Shown here: positions 44,395 through 55,220 of the stretch, one piece after another
Numbering within the stretch: the first letter of the stretch is position 1
Layout: each line of letters begins with the position of its first letter
Assembly: GCA_009746045.1 (NCBI GenBank)
Contig: RPFO01000156.1
Span: 1,793,381 to 1,857,380, forward strand
Source of the DNA: Mesostigma viride
Taxonomy: Eukaryota > Streptophyta > Mesostigmatophyceae > Mesostigmatales > Mesostigmataceae
Reading direction: 5' to 3'
Length of the DNA: 64,000 nt
The notes under the pieces: generated by a model
Told to the model about the DNA's origin: nothing
The model's input: the letters and a program-made list of their open reading frames with translations, nothing else
The model's database searches: none
Made by a program: the position numbers and the translations under genes

Positions 44395-45780
44395 AAAGGT
44401 TCCCCTGACGACCCCGCCAACTACAGAGGAGTCTGCATCCAGAGCGCCGCACTCAAGCTGTTCATGCGCATGATCCTCAACCGCGCCTTCGTACGTTCTG
44501 CTCTCGACTGTCACCTTGGGGAAAGTCAAATGGGCTTTCGTCCTGGGCGCAACACCGTCACGGCCATCTTCGTCGCGCGTCGCCTCTTCGAGGAAATCGC
44601 TCTCCTGCAACCTGGTGAGTTTCCCGCTATCCTGATCTTCGTCAACTTCATCAAGGCTTTTGATTCTGTCCTCTGGGACGCTCTATGGGCTGTACTTGCT
44701 CGCACTCGCGTCCCCACTCCCCTGATTACCGTCATCCGCACGCTGTATGAGGGGTCGACCACTTCGGTGCGCACTCAACACGGCATTACCCCACCATGCC
44801 CACTGCATGCAGACCGGCGTCTGGCAGGGTTGCGTCCTGTCGCCGGCCGTACCTGTTTATTATTGTAGTGGATTATGTTATGCGCCGCTGGCACGTGCTC
44901 GCTTTGCTAGCATTGCAGGCCGTGCCCCTGGCCTAGCGATCACGAACGAGCTTGGAGAAGGGGGGCCGACTAACAAGCAGAATTTACTAGCTCAGTGACC
45001 TCATTTATGCCGACGACATCACTGCTCATCGAGAAGCCGGAGTCTGCCCAAATTTGGCTGGACTGCCTGGCGCTCGAGGCTCGGGCGGTTGGTCTAGAAA
45101 TCAGCCCCAAAACGAAGGCCCTGGCCCTCGGCATGGCAGGGCCCCCTTAGTACCACACTCCGCCTCTTATGTAGACGACACCGAGGTCAACTACCCTCCT
45201 TCGATCAGGCCGCTTCAAGCTGCTCGGCAGTTGGCTTCCCGACTGCGCGGACGACATGACGACACGGATCGGCATGGCGTGGGCGCACCTCCATGACCAC
45301 CGCCGCTGGTGGAGCAACCCCGCCCTACCCTGGATCGTCAAGCGTGACCTCTTCAAGGTCGTCATTCTGATGATCCTGACCTACGGCGCCGAGACCTGGA
45401 CACTGACGCAGGAGCTGGAGCAACGACTCGACGGCGCCGTCACCAAGATGCTGCGCAAGGCCCTTAACATCCCCTTTGGTTTGCACATTTTAGTAATGAG
45501 GATTTGTATGCTGATTTGCCCTATGTTTCCCACATTATTAGGCACAGGCGCCTGGGCCTAGCCGGGCACCTGGCCCGCACAGATCAGGTAGATACATCAG
45601 ATAGACTAGCTGGCACCAAGCCTGCCCAGCCTGGGCGATATGTCCTCACCTGGCGTGCCCCCGGCCGCGCGCGGCAGGGCCGCCACCCGTGGACATTTCC
45701 TGATAGACTTGGAATGGACATGTGCTACACTAGACGTGACGGGCTCACACCCGGGCAGCCTCATATTTGTCTGTAATATG
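44395..45780 (+). pseudogene. LINE family D reverse transcriptase, frameshifted
   Basis: Begins inside the RT with NYRGVCIQSAALKLFMRMILNRAF, then SQMGFRPGRNTV, LIFVNFIKAFDSVLWDALW (motif A with FVN in place of the usual FVD, a missing catalytic aspartate), VWQGCVLSP (motif B), a damaged motif C near 45,010 (LIYADDI after a shift), TYGAETWTLTQELEQRLDGAV, GLAGHLARTDQVDT and YVLTWRAPGRARQG. Stop codons and shifts throughout. The end lacks the hairpin tail of family B. Confidence 0.75.
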
Positions 45781-46014
45781 GAGGCAGATGGTGCTCAAGG
45801 ATAGATGGCAAGTAGTGATGAAGGAGACCACCCCCAAGCCTGTGGGGGCTCCGCGTGTGACCAAGTATGGCATTCATAGCGATTCGGGCCGCGGTGCCCA
45901 CACCCCTGTAGCTAGGACCTAGATAGCTTACACCATTCATTCCATCCCATGTTCCCCTATACCACTGAGGACTTATGCTCACGTGACGCACGTGTCTATT
46001 AATTAATTAATGCC

Positions 46015-46330
46015 TCCGTTGGGAGATCATGTAGCACATATTCCTTGATGGATGGGTGGGTGGAAGGAGCCGCGTAATCGAATTAACCTAACTCTAATTG
46101 ATTAATTAATTAATTAATTAATTAGACTCGTGCTCCCGTTGGGGAGTCACGGAGCATTAACCCCGATGGATGAATGGATGGATGGATGGGTGGGTGCAAA
46201 CAGTCCTACCGGTCTAATCTATGTACATCATCCACCTATACAGCATCTATCTATAACAGCATTACTAACTACAACATCTATCTAAACAGCATCACGCTAA
46301 CTCTAAGCTATCTAGTCTAGAAAATCCTAA
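46015..46330 (-). mobile_element. LINE family B and family C tails, minus strand
   Basis: 46,015-46,095 is a family B 3' end in reverse (hairpin CTCC-GTTG-GGAG on the plus strand, then GTAGCACATATTCC). 46,100-46,330 is a family C tail with its TTAAT repeat, hairpin (46,130-46,150) and GGATGGATGG block, as at 10,880-11,100. The family C copy appears to be inserted in the family B UTR. Confidence 0.65.
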
Positions 46331-46489
46331 CTACACTACTCATCAAACTACACATTTACGGAAATCAGAATTTACGCCAATAGAAACTCGCATCCAATAA
46401 TATATCTTGATAGAATCATGCCTCTATTTAATTTTAAGCTACCCCTATATTTTAGCTGCCTCTATTTAATTTTAATGTCAGCCCCCGTC

Positions 46490-46820
46490 TCTGAGAAATC
46501 GTGAATTTGAGAAACGGAGCTAGATTTTCAACGACTGCGAGGATGGGGTTGTGGGTTAACCCTGGGAATGCCCCTAAAAACCCTCCGGCTCCGGGAGAGG
46601 CCTTTATACTCTCCCAAACCAGCGCCCCTTCTGGGTTGAACCTGAGACAGCATGGAGTGGTGCCGGTGCCCTTGAGGCACCTAGAGCAAGTGTTGCTTAC
46701 ATTCCACTCTTGCAGGAAGTAGCCTAGAATGTATTAAAAGCCATATGCCCCTTCTCAGGGATATGTGCTACATATTCTCCCAACGGAGTTATGTTACAAT
46801 TCAATTCAATTCAATTCAAA
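46490..46820 (+). mobile_element. 3' UTR copy of an ORF1-only element
   Basis: Similar to the reverse complement of 51,303-51,480 (TATTAAAAGCCATATGCCCC, TTCTCAGGGATATGTGCTACAT, then CTCC-CAAC-GGAG-TTATG) and ends in an AATTC repeat at 46,799-46,818. Truncated at the 5' side, no coding part. Confidence 0.65.
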
Positions 46821-46929
46821 CCAGCGCCTCTAAATGTGCGTGTTCCAAGCCTATCTGTGGGCTCTGGACCATTCAATTAAAAATTAAGTTAAATTATAAC
46901 ATATCTCCATTGGGAGATCCAGGGGAAGA

Positions 46930-47462
46930 AAATGGTCGCGCATGGCGGGGTTAAACCTGGTTACCGCCTGGCCGACCTGATTTATGCGGATGACACCACC
47001 CTCATCGCGCGCCCCGAGCACAATCAGACCTGGCTGGACTGTCTGGGCCTGGAGGCGAGGGCGGTGGGGTTGGAGATTAGTGTCAAAACTGAGGCGATGG
47101 TGATTGGGGCCTCCAGTACACCACCGCTGCCGCGCCTGCTCGACGGGACGGAGGTCCCGTTCCGCGATCGCTTCAAACTGTTGGGGAGTTGGCTCCCTGA
47201 CACTGCAGACGATGTGGACACCCGCATCGGCCTGGCTCCGTTCGCTCAATACCTACTGGCGCTCGAAGGGCCTGGGCGAGCACCGCAAGCGCATGCTCTT
47301 CAAGGTCCTCGTCCTCACGGTGCTCACATACATATGGCGCCGAGGCGTGGACACTCACACCCACACTGGCAGCCAGGCTCAACGGCACGGTTTATAGGAT
47401 GCTCCGACAGGTCCTTAACGTAGGGTTTTCCCAACGCCCGTCATTAGAGTCTTTGTATCATG
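46930..47462 (+). pseudogene. LINE family B RT fragment (motif C to thumb)
   Basis: LADLIYADDTTLIARPEHNQTWLDCLGLEARAVGLEISVKTEAMVIGAS, then KLLGSWLPDTADDVDTRIGLA and a frameshifted remainder. It ends abruptly at 47,462 and is followed by an inverted copy. Confidence 0.75.
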
Positions 47463-47499
47463 GTATGCCCCTTCTCAGGGATATTATAAAAAATTAAAA

Positions 47500-48525
47500 T
47501 TAAATTATAACATGCCTCCGTTGGGAGATCATGTAGCACATATTCCTTGATGGATGGGTGGGGTGGAAGGAGCCGCGTAATCGAACTAACCTAACTCTAA
47601 TCTAGCTAGTCTAGAAAAGTCCTATAACTACCCTACTCATCAAAACGCCTCCTCCGCTTGGGGAGAGGTGGTTTGCCCACAGGGTCGGGCGTGTGAGCCT
47701 TGACAATCCGCTTCCACCGCGTCTTGTTCTGCATGGCTGTCCAAAGAAGGGAGAGAGAGTGGATGCGGTATTCAAACTGGGCTGGGACCAGTAGGTCATC
47801 CAGCAACATCTGTACGTAGTTCGTGACATGTTTCCCTATACCTTTTTGGCAATGCCCTTGGGGCCAGGCCAGGTCAGAATGTGCCGCCCTGGCTGGCCAA
47901 GCTGCTGGGGGCCGGCCAGACCAAGGCCGGCGGTGTCGACCTGGCTGGTGCGAGCAAGGTGTCCTACAAATGCTATCCTACGCTGTCTAATCTCGTCCGA
48001 AATACGAGGCATGCCCTGATACAAAGACTCTGATGACGGGCGCTTGGAAAACCCTACGTTAAGGACCTGTCGGAGCATCCTGTAAACTGCGCCGTCTAGC
48101 TTAGATGCCAGTGTGGGGGTGAGTGTCCACGCCTCGGCGCCATACGTGAGCACCGTGAGGACGAGGACCTTTAAGAGCATGCGCTTGCGGTGTTCGCCCA
48201 GGCCCTTGGAGCGCGCCAGTAGGTGTTGAGCGAACGGAGCCTAGCCCAGGCCAGGCCAATCCAGGTGTCCACATCGTCGGCGGTGTCAGGGAGCCAGCTC
48301 CCTAACAGTTTGAAGCGGTCGCGGAACGGGACTGTCGTCCCGTCGAGCAGGCGCCGGGCATGCAGCGGCGGTGCACTGGAGGCCCCAATCACCATCGCCT
48401 CAGTTTTGACACTAGTCTCCAACCCCACCGCCCGCGCCTCCAGGCCCAGACAGTCCAGCCAGGTCTGAATGTCCTCGGGGCGCGCGATGAGGGTGGTGTC
48501 ACCCGCATAAATCAGGGATATGTGC
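47500..48525 (-). pseudogene. LINE family B RT fragment to 3' end, inverted
   Basis: On the minus strand: ADTTLIA-type motif C end at 48,515, GLETSVKTEAMVIGASS, GSWLPDTADDVDTWIGLAWARLRSLNTYW, LTVLTYGAEAWTLTPTLASKLDGAVYRMLRQ, RISDEIRQRRIAFVGHLARTSQVDT, LTWPGPKGI, then frameshift to the stop at 47,640 and the 3' UTR with hairpin at 47,508-47,532. With the preceding plus-strand copy it forms an inverted pair of about 1.5 kb. Confidence 0.78.
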
Positions 48526-48635
48526 TCAGGGATATGTGCTCAGGGATATGTGCTACAGATACTCCCAATTAACGCCGGAGTTATTCTGATTTCTGATTTG
48601 GCACGCCGCAAAGGTGAAAACCCTAATTAATTAAT

Positions 48636-49490
48636 CATGGTATGCCTCGTATTTCGGACGAGATTAGGCAGCGTAGGATAGCATTTGTAGGACACCTTGC
48701 TCGCACCAGCCAGGTCGACACCGCCCTTGGTCTGGCAGGCCCCCAGCGGCTTGGCCAGCCAGGGCGGCACATTCTGACCTGGCCTGGCCCCAAGGGCATT
48801 CCCAAAAGGGTAGGGAAACCTGTCACGAACTACACCCAGATGTTGCTGGACGACCTAGTGGTCCCAGCCCAGTTTGAACACCGCATCCCCTCCCTCGAGC
48901 GTAGGGTTTTCCAAGCGCCCGTCATCAGAGTCTTTGTATCAGGGCATGCCTCGTATTTCGGACGAGATTAGACAGCGTAGGATAGCATTTGTAGGACACC
49001 TTGCTCGCACTAGCCAGGTCGACACCGCCCTTGGTCTGGCAGGGCCCCAGCGGCTTGGCCAGCCAGGGCGGCACATTCTGACCTGGCCTGGCCCCAAGGA
49101 CATTCCCAAAAAGGTAGGGAAACATGCCACGAACTACGTACAGATGTTGCTGGATGACCTACAGTACTGGTCCCAGCCCAGTTTGAATACCGCATCCACT
49201 CTCTCTCCCTTCTTCGGACTGCCATGCAGAACAAGACACGGTGGAGGAGGATTGTTAAGGCTCACACGCCCGACCCTGTGGGCAAACCACCTCCCCCCAA
49301 GCGGAGGAGGCGTTTTGATGAGTAGGGTAGTTAGGATTTTTCTAGACTAGCTAGATTAGAGTTAGGTTAGTTCGATTACGCGGCTCCTCCCACCCCACCC
49401 ATCCATCAAGGAATATGTGCTACATGATCTCCCAACGGAGGCATGTTATAATTTAATGTAATTTAATCCCCTCTCTCTGTAGTTAGGATT
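48636..49490 (+). mobile_element. Two family B LINE ends in direct tandem
   Basis: First copy 48,636-48,898: MPRISDEIRQRR to VPAQFEHRIPS, broken inside the ORF. Second copy 48,898-49,490 starts earlier in the ORF (GFSKRPSSESLYQGM) and runs to the stop at 49,325 and the 3' UTR with hairpin near 49,422-49,446 and a TTTAATGTAATTTAAT tail. The join looks like unequal recombination between two copies. Confidence 0.75.
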
Positions 49491-49579
49491 TTCTAGACTA
49501 GGCTTAGAGTTAGGATAGTTCGATTACGCGGCTTCCTCCACCCCACCCATCCATCATGGAATATTAATTAATTAATTAA

Positions 49580-51299
49580 CTCGTCGTCTGTCCCTGGTCC
49601 TCTACGGAGGACTGAGTTGAACTCAGTCCTCTCTAGAGGACCGAGTTTTTGGGTTTCGTAGAAAATTCGCCCCGGTCAGAATGTTTGACAAAAAAATTCT
49701 CTCAAAATTTATTCAAATACTACGTGAAAAGATCTTTCTTGGACATATTTTTGGGATTTTTTTGGATTTGGTATGAGCGGCTAAATGTACGGTCAAAGTA
49801 CAGGTGGTAAGGGTACTTTTCCACGTGAAACGCGAGTTCCGGAAATGCACGACCTAGCCATGGCGGCTCGCGCCCATGCATGCAGTTTACGTTTGCGGAC
49901 GAGTTAGCTGTCCAAACTCAGGAAATAGATTTAACATGCCCTAAAGATGATAAAAATACATTTTTAGCTCGCGGGGATGCGATTTACCCGGTGTCGGCAC
50001 TGTTCTTGCTGGAAAAAACTGCGATAAGGCAGGTCGACGGAATTGATGACTGCGCTTGCTTTCCGGCGCAATTTCAATGGCTGATAGGTTTCTTTCTATA
50101 TTTTAACATGCATTGTATTAGAATAAATTGAGTGACAGTATAGATTTGATGCTTTCGACCATTCTGTCACGTCATGGTCTATGTGCCGCAAAGTGCCACT
50201 TTTGCGGGCACCGCCTGGGCCAAGGTAACGCCAGCCGTGCCAGGTAAAGCCGGATAACCGTTGCCTCTTCGTTTCTTGATGTTCGTACATGAGTTTAAGC
50301 TTGCGAGGCGTTGTCAGGTTCAAGTCTTGATGCTCTTTCTTGACCGTTGCCTGCCCTCTCTAAAACCCCCTTTTCAGATGATGTTATCAGGCATTTGCCT
50401 TGACCCAGTGTAGTTGTGCAGGGTTTTAGGAGCTGTGCAGGTTTAAACACCTTCATAGATGTTAGTTATTCTTTTGCTACGTTCATACTGCATGATTTTG
50501 AGGCCACGGGCCGCGTCAAGGGTGCATTCAAGCTTTTACGGGTGAGTGAAAAGTCTTGGTGACAAACCACTGCCATCATGTGCCAGCAACTATGTTGGCC
50601 ACATCATGGCAAGGCAAAACAGTTATAGCCATATCTATTGTTGTTAGAAACAATGGAAATATGCTTAACTTACCCATTATATTGGTGGTTGACACTTATA
50701 ACATAACCCTTTGTTGGTAGGGTATCCAAGCCCATTCCCTACATGCATGCATAGGCTCTCACTACATGATAAGGTATGATATACCTGAAGTATGATGATG
50801 CAAGTGTGTTGTCCTGTAATGCTTGAAGGGAAATGAGTTGATTGGGATGGTTGGTGGCCACGGTGGTGTGTAGTATGACCGCACTTACATGCTAGCAAAG
50901 TTAGCAAAAGCCCCATTCCTCTCCTGAGGACTGAGAGTTTTTTAATTGTTTCAGGCAGCTGCAGTGGCCAAATCGAGCCCAGTTTTTTTCCACGTTTCAA
51001 GAACTATATTGTTTACATGCCTATATTTTTTCTTCATGCACGAGGATTTGATTGAATTTTTCCCACTCGTTCTTATCCCGAAAAATGCAAATTCGCGAGG
51101 GGTGCCCATCGTCCGTGTAATTTTCAGGTGTTCGGGTCAAGTTTTCACATATGCAGTATTTTTGCCAACAAAATGACATCTAGTACACCCCCGATCCACA
51201 TCAAAACATTTGGGATGGACCCCCCACCTAGTCGCTACACGCGGTTGAAAATTGTCAACTCAGTCCTCCTGTGAGGACTGAGTTGGGACAGACGACGAG
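49580..51299. mobile_element. TTAA-flanked DNA transposon (element 3)
   Basis: TTAA at 49,576-49,579 and 51,300-51,303, ends CTCGTCGTCTGTCCC inverted, 15 of 15. Subterminal palindromes: a perfect 21-base one at 49,609-49,629 and a 12-base-arm hairpin at 51,257-51,284, both built on AACTCAGTCC. The middle (about 49,785-50,960) is homologous to that of element 1 (532-1,735), including the block GGTCAAAGTACA and the TTGATGGCCAC-like right side, while the ends are not. It sits between two AT-rich retroelement tails. No transposase recognised. Confidence 0.85.
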
Positions 51300-51727
51300 T
51301 TAATTAGAAACATAACTCCGTTGGGAGTACATGTAGCACATATCCCTGAGAAGGGGCATATGGCTTTTAATACATTCTGGGCTACTTCCTGCAAGGGTGG
51401 GAATGTAAGCGGCCCTTGCTCTAGGTGCACCAGGGCACCTGCACCCTCATAATCTTCACACTATGCCCAGCTAAGGGGGAGTATGTTATGTGGGGGAAGA
51501 TCATCATGGCTATACAAGAGCTATGACATGGCTTCTCTACAGAGAGCATCTCTCTGCATGGCATAGCATGGCTAAATTCTTAATGCAACATCCATGGGGG
51601 TCCCGTTATAGGCATGGCTTGGCTAAATTCTGTAGGCAACATCCATGGGGGCCATTATGGGCGCACATGCGCGTGGGCCACATGCTAGGCTAAGCCTATC
51701 TAATCTACACTACTGGTATATATATTC

Positions 51728-52274
51728 CTAGTCTGAGGTGGCAGGAGGGGGGTGCCAGGGCTTGTGGTCAACGTGGATGACCGCCCCCCTCCAGTATACC
51801 GGCTTCCCCCGTGCGCTCTGCCGGAGCTGGAGGTAGGTCGGCCATAGCCGACCACGTCGCCGCTGTTGCTGGGCCAGGGTCAAAGTCGTCGTCCAGCGTG
51901 AAGCGAGTCTCCGAGAGCTTCTTGCGGCATTTAAGGAACGCCAGCTTGTCCGCCATGTACTTAAAGGTGAGGAGCACGGGTGCCGGGCCAGCCTTCCCCC
52001 GCGCGCGGGGGAGGCGGACAGCCGACATGTCCAGCTCACCAGTGAGTAGCATGGGGGCAAAAATGTCGCGCTTAAATGCCGCAAGAAGGCTCGTGGAGGT
52101 CTCACCTGCCGGCTGGTCGAAGTGCTTGACGATGACATTGTGGCTGCGCTTGTCGAGCTCGGCCGCCTCGCGAAGGTCGAGGGCTTGTTGCTTGAGTTGT
52201 GCCGAGATGGTGGAGGTGGTGTGTCGCGTCTGCGTGCCACAATCTCCGGCGCACCATGGCGCCGGGCTGGCCAC
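51728..52274 (-). pseudogene. LINE ORF1-like RNA-binding protein, one frameshift
   Basis: From ATG 52,274: a short Cys-containing start, a predicted coiled coil (STISAQLKQQALDLREAAEL), then an RRM-like domain: SHNVIVKHFDQPAGE (first strand), AVRLPRARGKAGPAPVLLTF and MADKLAFLKCRKKL, TRFTLDDD. A frameshift near 51,885 is needed to go on with LTLAQQQRRR ... ARGKPVYWRGAVIHVDHKPW to the stop at 51,728. Coiled coil plus RRM is the plan of LINE ORF1 proteins, which bind the element RNA. About 180 codons in total. Confidence 0.65.
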
Positions 52275-52364
52275 TCAGCTTTGGTAAAACCCAAATGAGC
52301 TGAGCTGACGCGCCTGCCTTAACTGCATGCCCTGTGGGGTGGGCGAGGACCTGTCCCATGATTA
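52222..52364. repeat. 140-bp direct repeat, left copy
   Basis: From GTCGCGTCTGCGTGCC to ACCTGTCCCATGATT, repeated with few differences at 53,684-53,813 in the same orientation. It covers the start of the ORF1-like gene and its leader. The two copies could be LINE 5' ends or short terminal repeats around the 1.3 kb between. Confidence 0.75.
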
Positions 52365-53683
52365 ACGAAAAGAGGTTTCTCAGCCGAGGACAAGGAACTG
52401 TCCCTCGTGCCTGATGACCACCTTATTGATCACCTTGTGTACCGTCGCGTGCCGCGTTTGAATATCCTTGCTGGGGCGTTAGCTAGACGCTCCAACTACT
52501 CTAATTGCGACAATGATGATGGTGCAAGATGATGCTTTTGCCTCCCCTGCTATAGAACAATGCTTTCACAACACACACTTTGCACAGTCTGATGATGAAG
52601 CCGCACATGCGGAATTTATTGAGAAAGTTAATACAATTACAACACGTTGATAGTCTCAATATCGATGCACTCCATGCTCACGAGCCCGCAGTTAGGCAGC
52701 GCTCCATGACATGCTACCGGCCTTGCTCCCAAGGAAAGGGAGAAACACGAAGGCCACTAACGAGAAACTCGAAGAGACTACACGCTGCATGCGTGAGAGT
52801 CCTCTTCGACTATGAACCAAACCATTCGTCATGCCACACGCATGACACACGCCACACTTGTCAGTCCAGCCAGGAATGCCAAAACTATCTTGCTGCCTGA
52901 ACCATGCAAATAGAAACCGCATTCCAGTTGCCGTCCTGGCTTTCTGACCACACATGCCAACAAAAGCAGGAAGGTATCCCGACAAATCTAAATTGCTACC
53001 CTGTTGCCGATCTCATCTCCTAGAGGCTCCGGCATTTCTGTCCCTGTGGGAATGTCCGGCATTGAGTCACGTCCACTATAAGGTCGAAGCATAATATCCT
53101 TCAGACAATCTGCACGCTCACACCTTGCGTGTGAGTGGCCCAGCAAACATTGCGTCTAATCGTTCCTTTCTAGAAGAAATCCCTTTGTAAAGCTGCCAGC
53201 GATTTTGCATTCATTCCAGCGATCTGGCTCCGCACCGCAAATTGTCCTTTTCCATTTTCTGTCCAGTCCTCATAACGTTGACCCGCTATTCTACACCAAA
53301 AAGACACCTGGCCTGTCAATAGCCTCGGCGCTGTTGATTAAGTCCAGCAGTCCAGCCAGTGGCTCAGTCCAGCTCCAGCTCCAGCTCGATCCAGCTCCAG
53401 CTGTCCACTAACTCGCGTATGATTCTCTCCGGACGCTGCGCACTTGTGCTGCCGTCCGCTCAAGTCAGTGCTGCGCGCCCAGCTGTGCCTCAGTGGCCTG
53501 CCGGCGCGCGCGCACGTACACTTTCGTCCGCTCTTATGCTGCAAGTGCTAGTGTCCCCCCCCCGGTCACTAGCCTTTGTCGAAAATGCGTAGAAAACAAA
53601 TTCCTTGCGCACGTCACCGGTCTTGTGCATAATAGTGGGCCGGCGCCCGGATGACATAGCTCGCGTCCGTGACAGCTGTCGCG
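52365..53683. other. 1.3 kb between two direct repeats, nothing recognised
   Basis: Mixed composition. A small simple repeat of CCAGCT (53,365-53,400). No coding region that I can support. Confidence 0.4.
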
Positions 53684-53813
53684 TCTGCGTGCCACAATCT
53701 CCGGCGCACCATGGCGGCTGGCCACTCAGCTTTGGTAAAACCCAAATGAGCTGAGCTGACGTGCCTGCCTTAACTGCATGCCCTGTGGGGTGGGCGAGGA
53801 CCTGTCCCATGAT
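53684..53813. repeat. 140-bp direct repeat, right copy
   Basis: Second copy of 52,222-52,364. Lacks a 4-base segment (GCGC before TGGCC-type site). Followed by unrelated sequence. Confidence 0.75.
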
Positions 53814-54182
53814 TCCCCCCCTCGCTGGCGACCGGCCCCATCACGAAGACAGCGATCGTACCAAGACAAGGGCAGCGGCTACGGCTTCGCAAGGTAACCC
53901 CCTATTTACTGCTTGTTTTGCTATTTAAATTGAATAGGCAATGGATATATGTTGTTAATTACTTGATTATTGAATAGGACACCATACTGCTTTATTGTAG
54001 GGCCCTGGATAGCCCTTTATTCTTCTGGTCGGCTGTTGCCGGTCCCATTCCTTCTCCTTAGCCTTATTGTTCAGGGGTGGCTGTCAGGAGGTAAAAAGTT
54101 CCCATCCCCTGAAGTGGGAAAGTGAGAGCTCTGCCTGCGTTGTTGCCCTCTTTATTGCGCGCGTGCAGATGGCCAGGGTCGA
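53814..54182. other. Transition from retroelement zone to virus-type genes, nothing recognised
   Basis: AT-rich in the middle. The left limit of the viral region must lie here or at the repeat before it. No terminal repeat is visible. Confidence 0.4.
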
Positions 54183-55220
54183 CTAGTATCGCATGGCCTT
54201 CTTGAGGATGTCGCGGCACTCGTCGATCACGTCTTGCACGACTTTGCGCGGGTCGTCCCCGTCGTCCAGGTCCCTCTTGCGCTTGATGCCGACGTCCATG
54301 AACTGGTTGGCCACGTCGACGTATCTGTCCAGCAGCTCCTGCCTGCGCTCCTGGTAGGCGGCCTTCCACTTGGCGGCCTCGGCCTCGAACCTGTCCCTCT
54401 CCTGCTCGAGGTTGAACTTGTCCTTGTCGGCCTTCCGCTCGGTGGCCAGCTCGTCCTGGAAGTGCTGCTTGGCCTGGAACTTGAGCTCCTTGTGGATGGC
54501 GGTGACCTGGGCCTGCGCGTCCTCCACCTTGGCGGCGTGCTCCTTGTTGGCCTGCACCAGCTCCTTTTGAAGCTTTGCTGCCTCCGCTCGCTCCTTCTCC
54601 GATACCGTGACCTTTTCCGCCAGGTCCTTCAACATGGCCACCTGCAGGTTGTGGTGCTGGTGGATGAGGGCCAGCTGCCTCTCCTGGTGCTCCGAGACCA
54701 CCGCGAGCAGGCGGTTCTCCATCTCCTCGTCGCGAGCCTTGCCGTTCTCCACGTCCTGGGCGTAGATGCCCAGTGCCAGCTCGGCCACCTTGAGGGAGTC
54801 GCCAGCGAACAGCTCAGTGGCCACCTTCATGGCCACCACAGCAAAGGCGGTGGAGCGCTGGGCCGCCAGGGCAAAGATGAAGACCTTTGGCGCGTATATG
54901 CCAGCAGTTGCCCCACGACCGGGCACTTCTTTAAGGGTGCAATCCACCCCCTGCGATTCCAGCAAAGATCTAAGGTCGCGTGCAACGGCAGTCGACATCA
55001 CACGCTCGACTTGCTGTTTCTCGGACTTGCCCAGCTTGAGAAATTTACTAAGGTTACCGTGACCCGTTTCTTTGTTGAATGGGATCAATCCCTCACACCC
55101 CTTAAACGTACGGAACTCGTATTCGCCAGCAAACTCCTTGCAATCCTGTGGCAGCTCGTCAAAGGGCACGAGGCCGAAGTAGTCTTGGCGCATGGAAGGG
55201 GAGTTGCTGATGAGAGCCAT
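54183..55220 (-). CDS. Giant-virus type protein: KilA-N-like domain plus long coiled coil
   Basis: 345 codons, intact, from ATG 55220. The N-terminal 150 residues contain ARDLRSLLESQG followed by GIYAPKVFIFALAAQRS, a layout like the KilA-N or MSV199 DNA-binding domains of large DNA viruses (conserved 'G.Y....L...A' helix). Residues about 165-310 form a charged coiled coil rich in K/E/Q (AEKVTVSEKERAEAAKLQKE), and the C-terminus has IKRKRDLDDGDDP and a final helix. The plan of small DNA-binding domain plus coiled coil is common in NCLDV paralogous families. The domain name is uncertain; the viral origin rests mostly on the neighbours. Confidence 0.6.
   Translation of the reverse strand: MALISNSPSMRQDYFGLVPFDELPQDCKEFAGEYEFRTFKGCEGLIPFNKETGHGNLSKFLKLGKSEKQQVERVMSTAVARDLRSLLESQGVDCTLKEVPGRGATAGIYAPKVFIFALAAQRSTAFAVVAMKVATELFAGDSLKVAELALGIYAQDVENGKARDEEMENRLLAVVSEHQERQLALIHQHHNLQVAMLKDLAEKVTVSEKERAEAAKLQKELVQANKEHAAKVEDAQAQVTAIHKELKFQAKQHFQDELATERKADKDKFNLEQERDRFEAEAAKWKAAYQERRQELLDRYVDVANQFMDVGIKRKRDLDDGDDPRKVVQDVIDECRDILKKAMRY

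Larger units (their letters stand above)
51303..52364 (-). mobile_element. ORF1-only LINE derivative with 3' UTR and hairpin tail
   Basis: The minus strand has an ORF1-like gene (separate entry) and then, after its stop, about 425 bases of UTR ending in ATGTGCTACATGTA-CTCC-CAAC-GGAG-TTATG and a TTAATTA tail at 51,303. No EN or RT lies between ORF1 and the tail. The 5' region (52,222-52,364) is repeated at 53,684-53,813. Confidence 0.65.
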
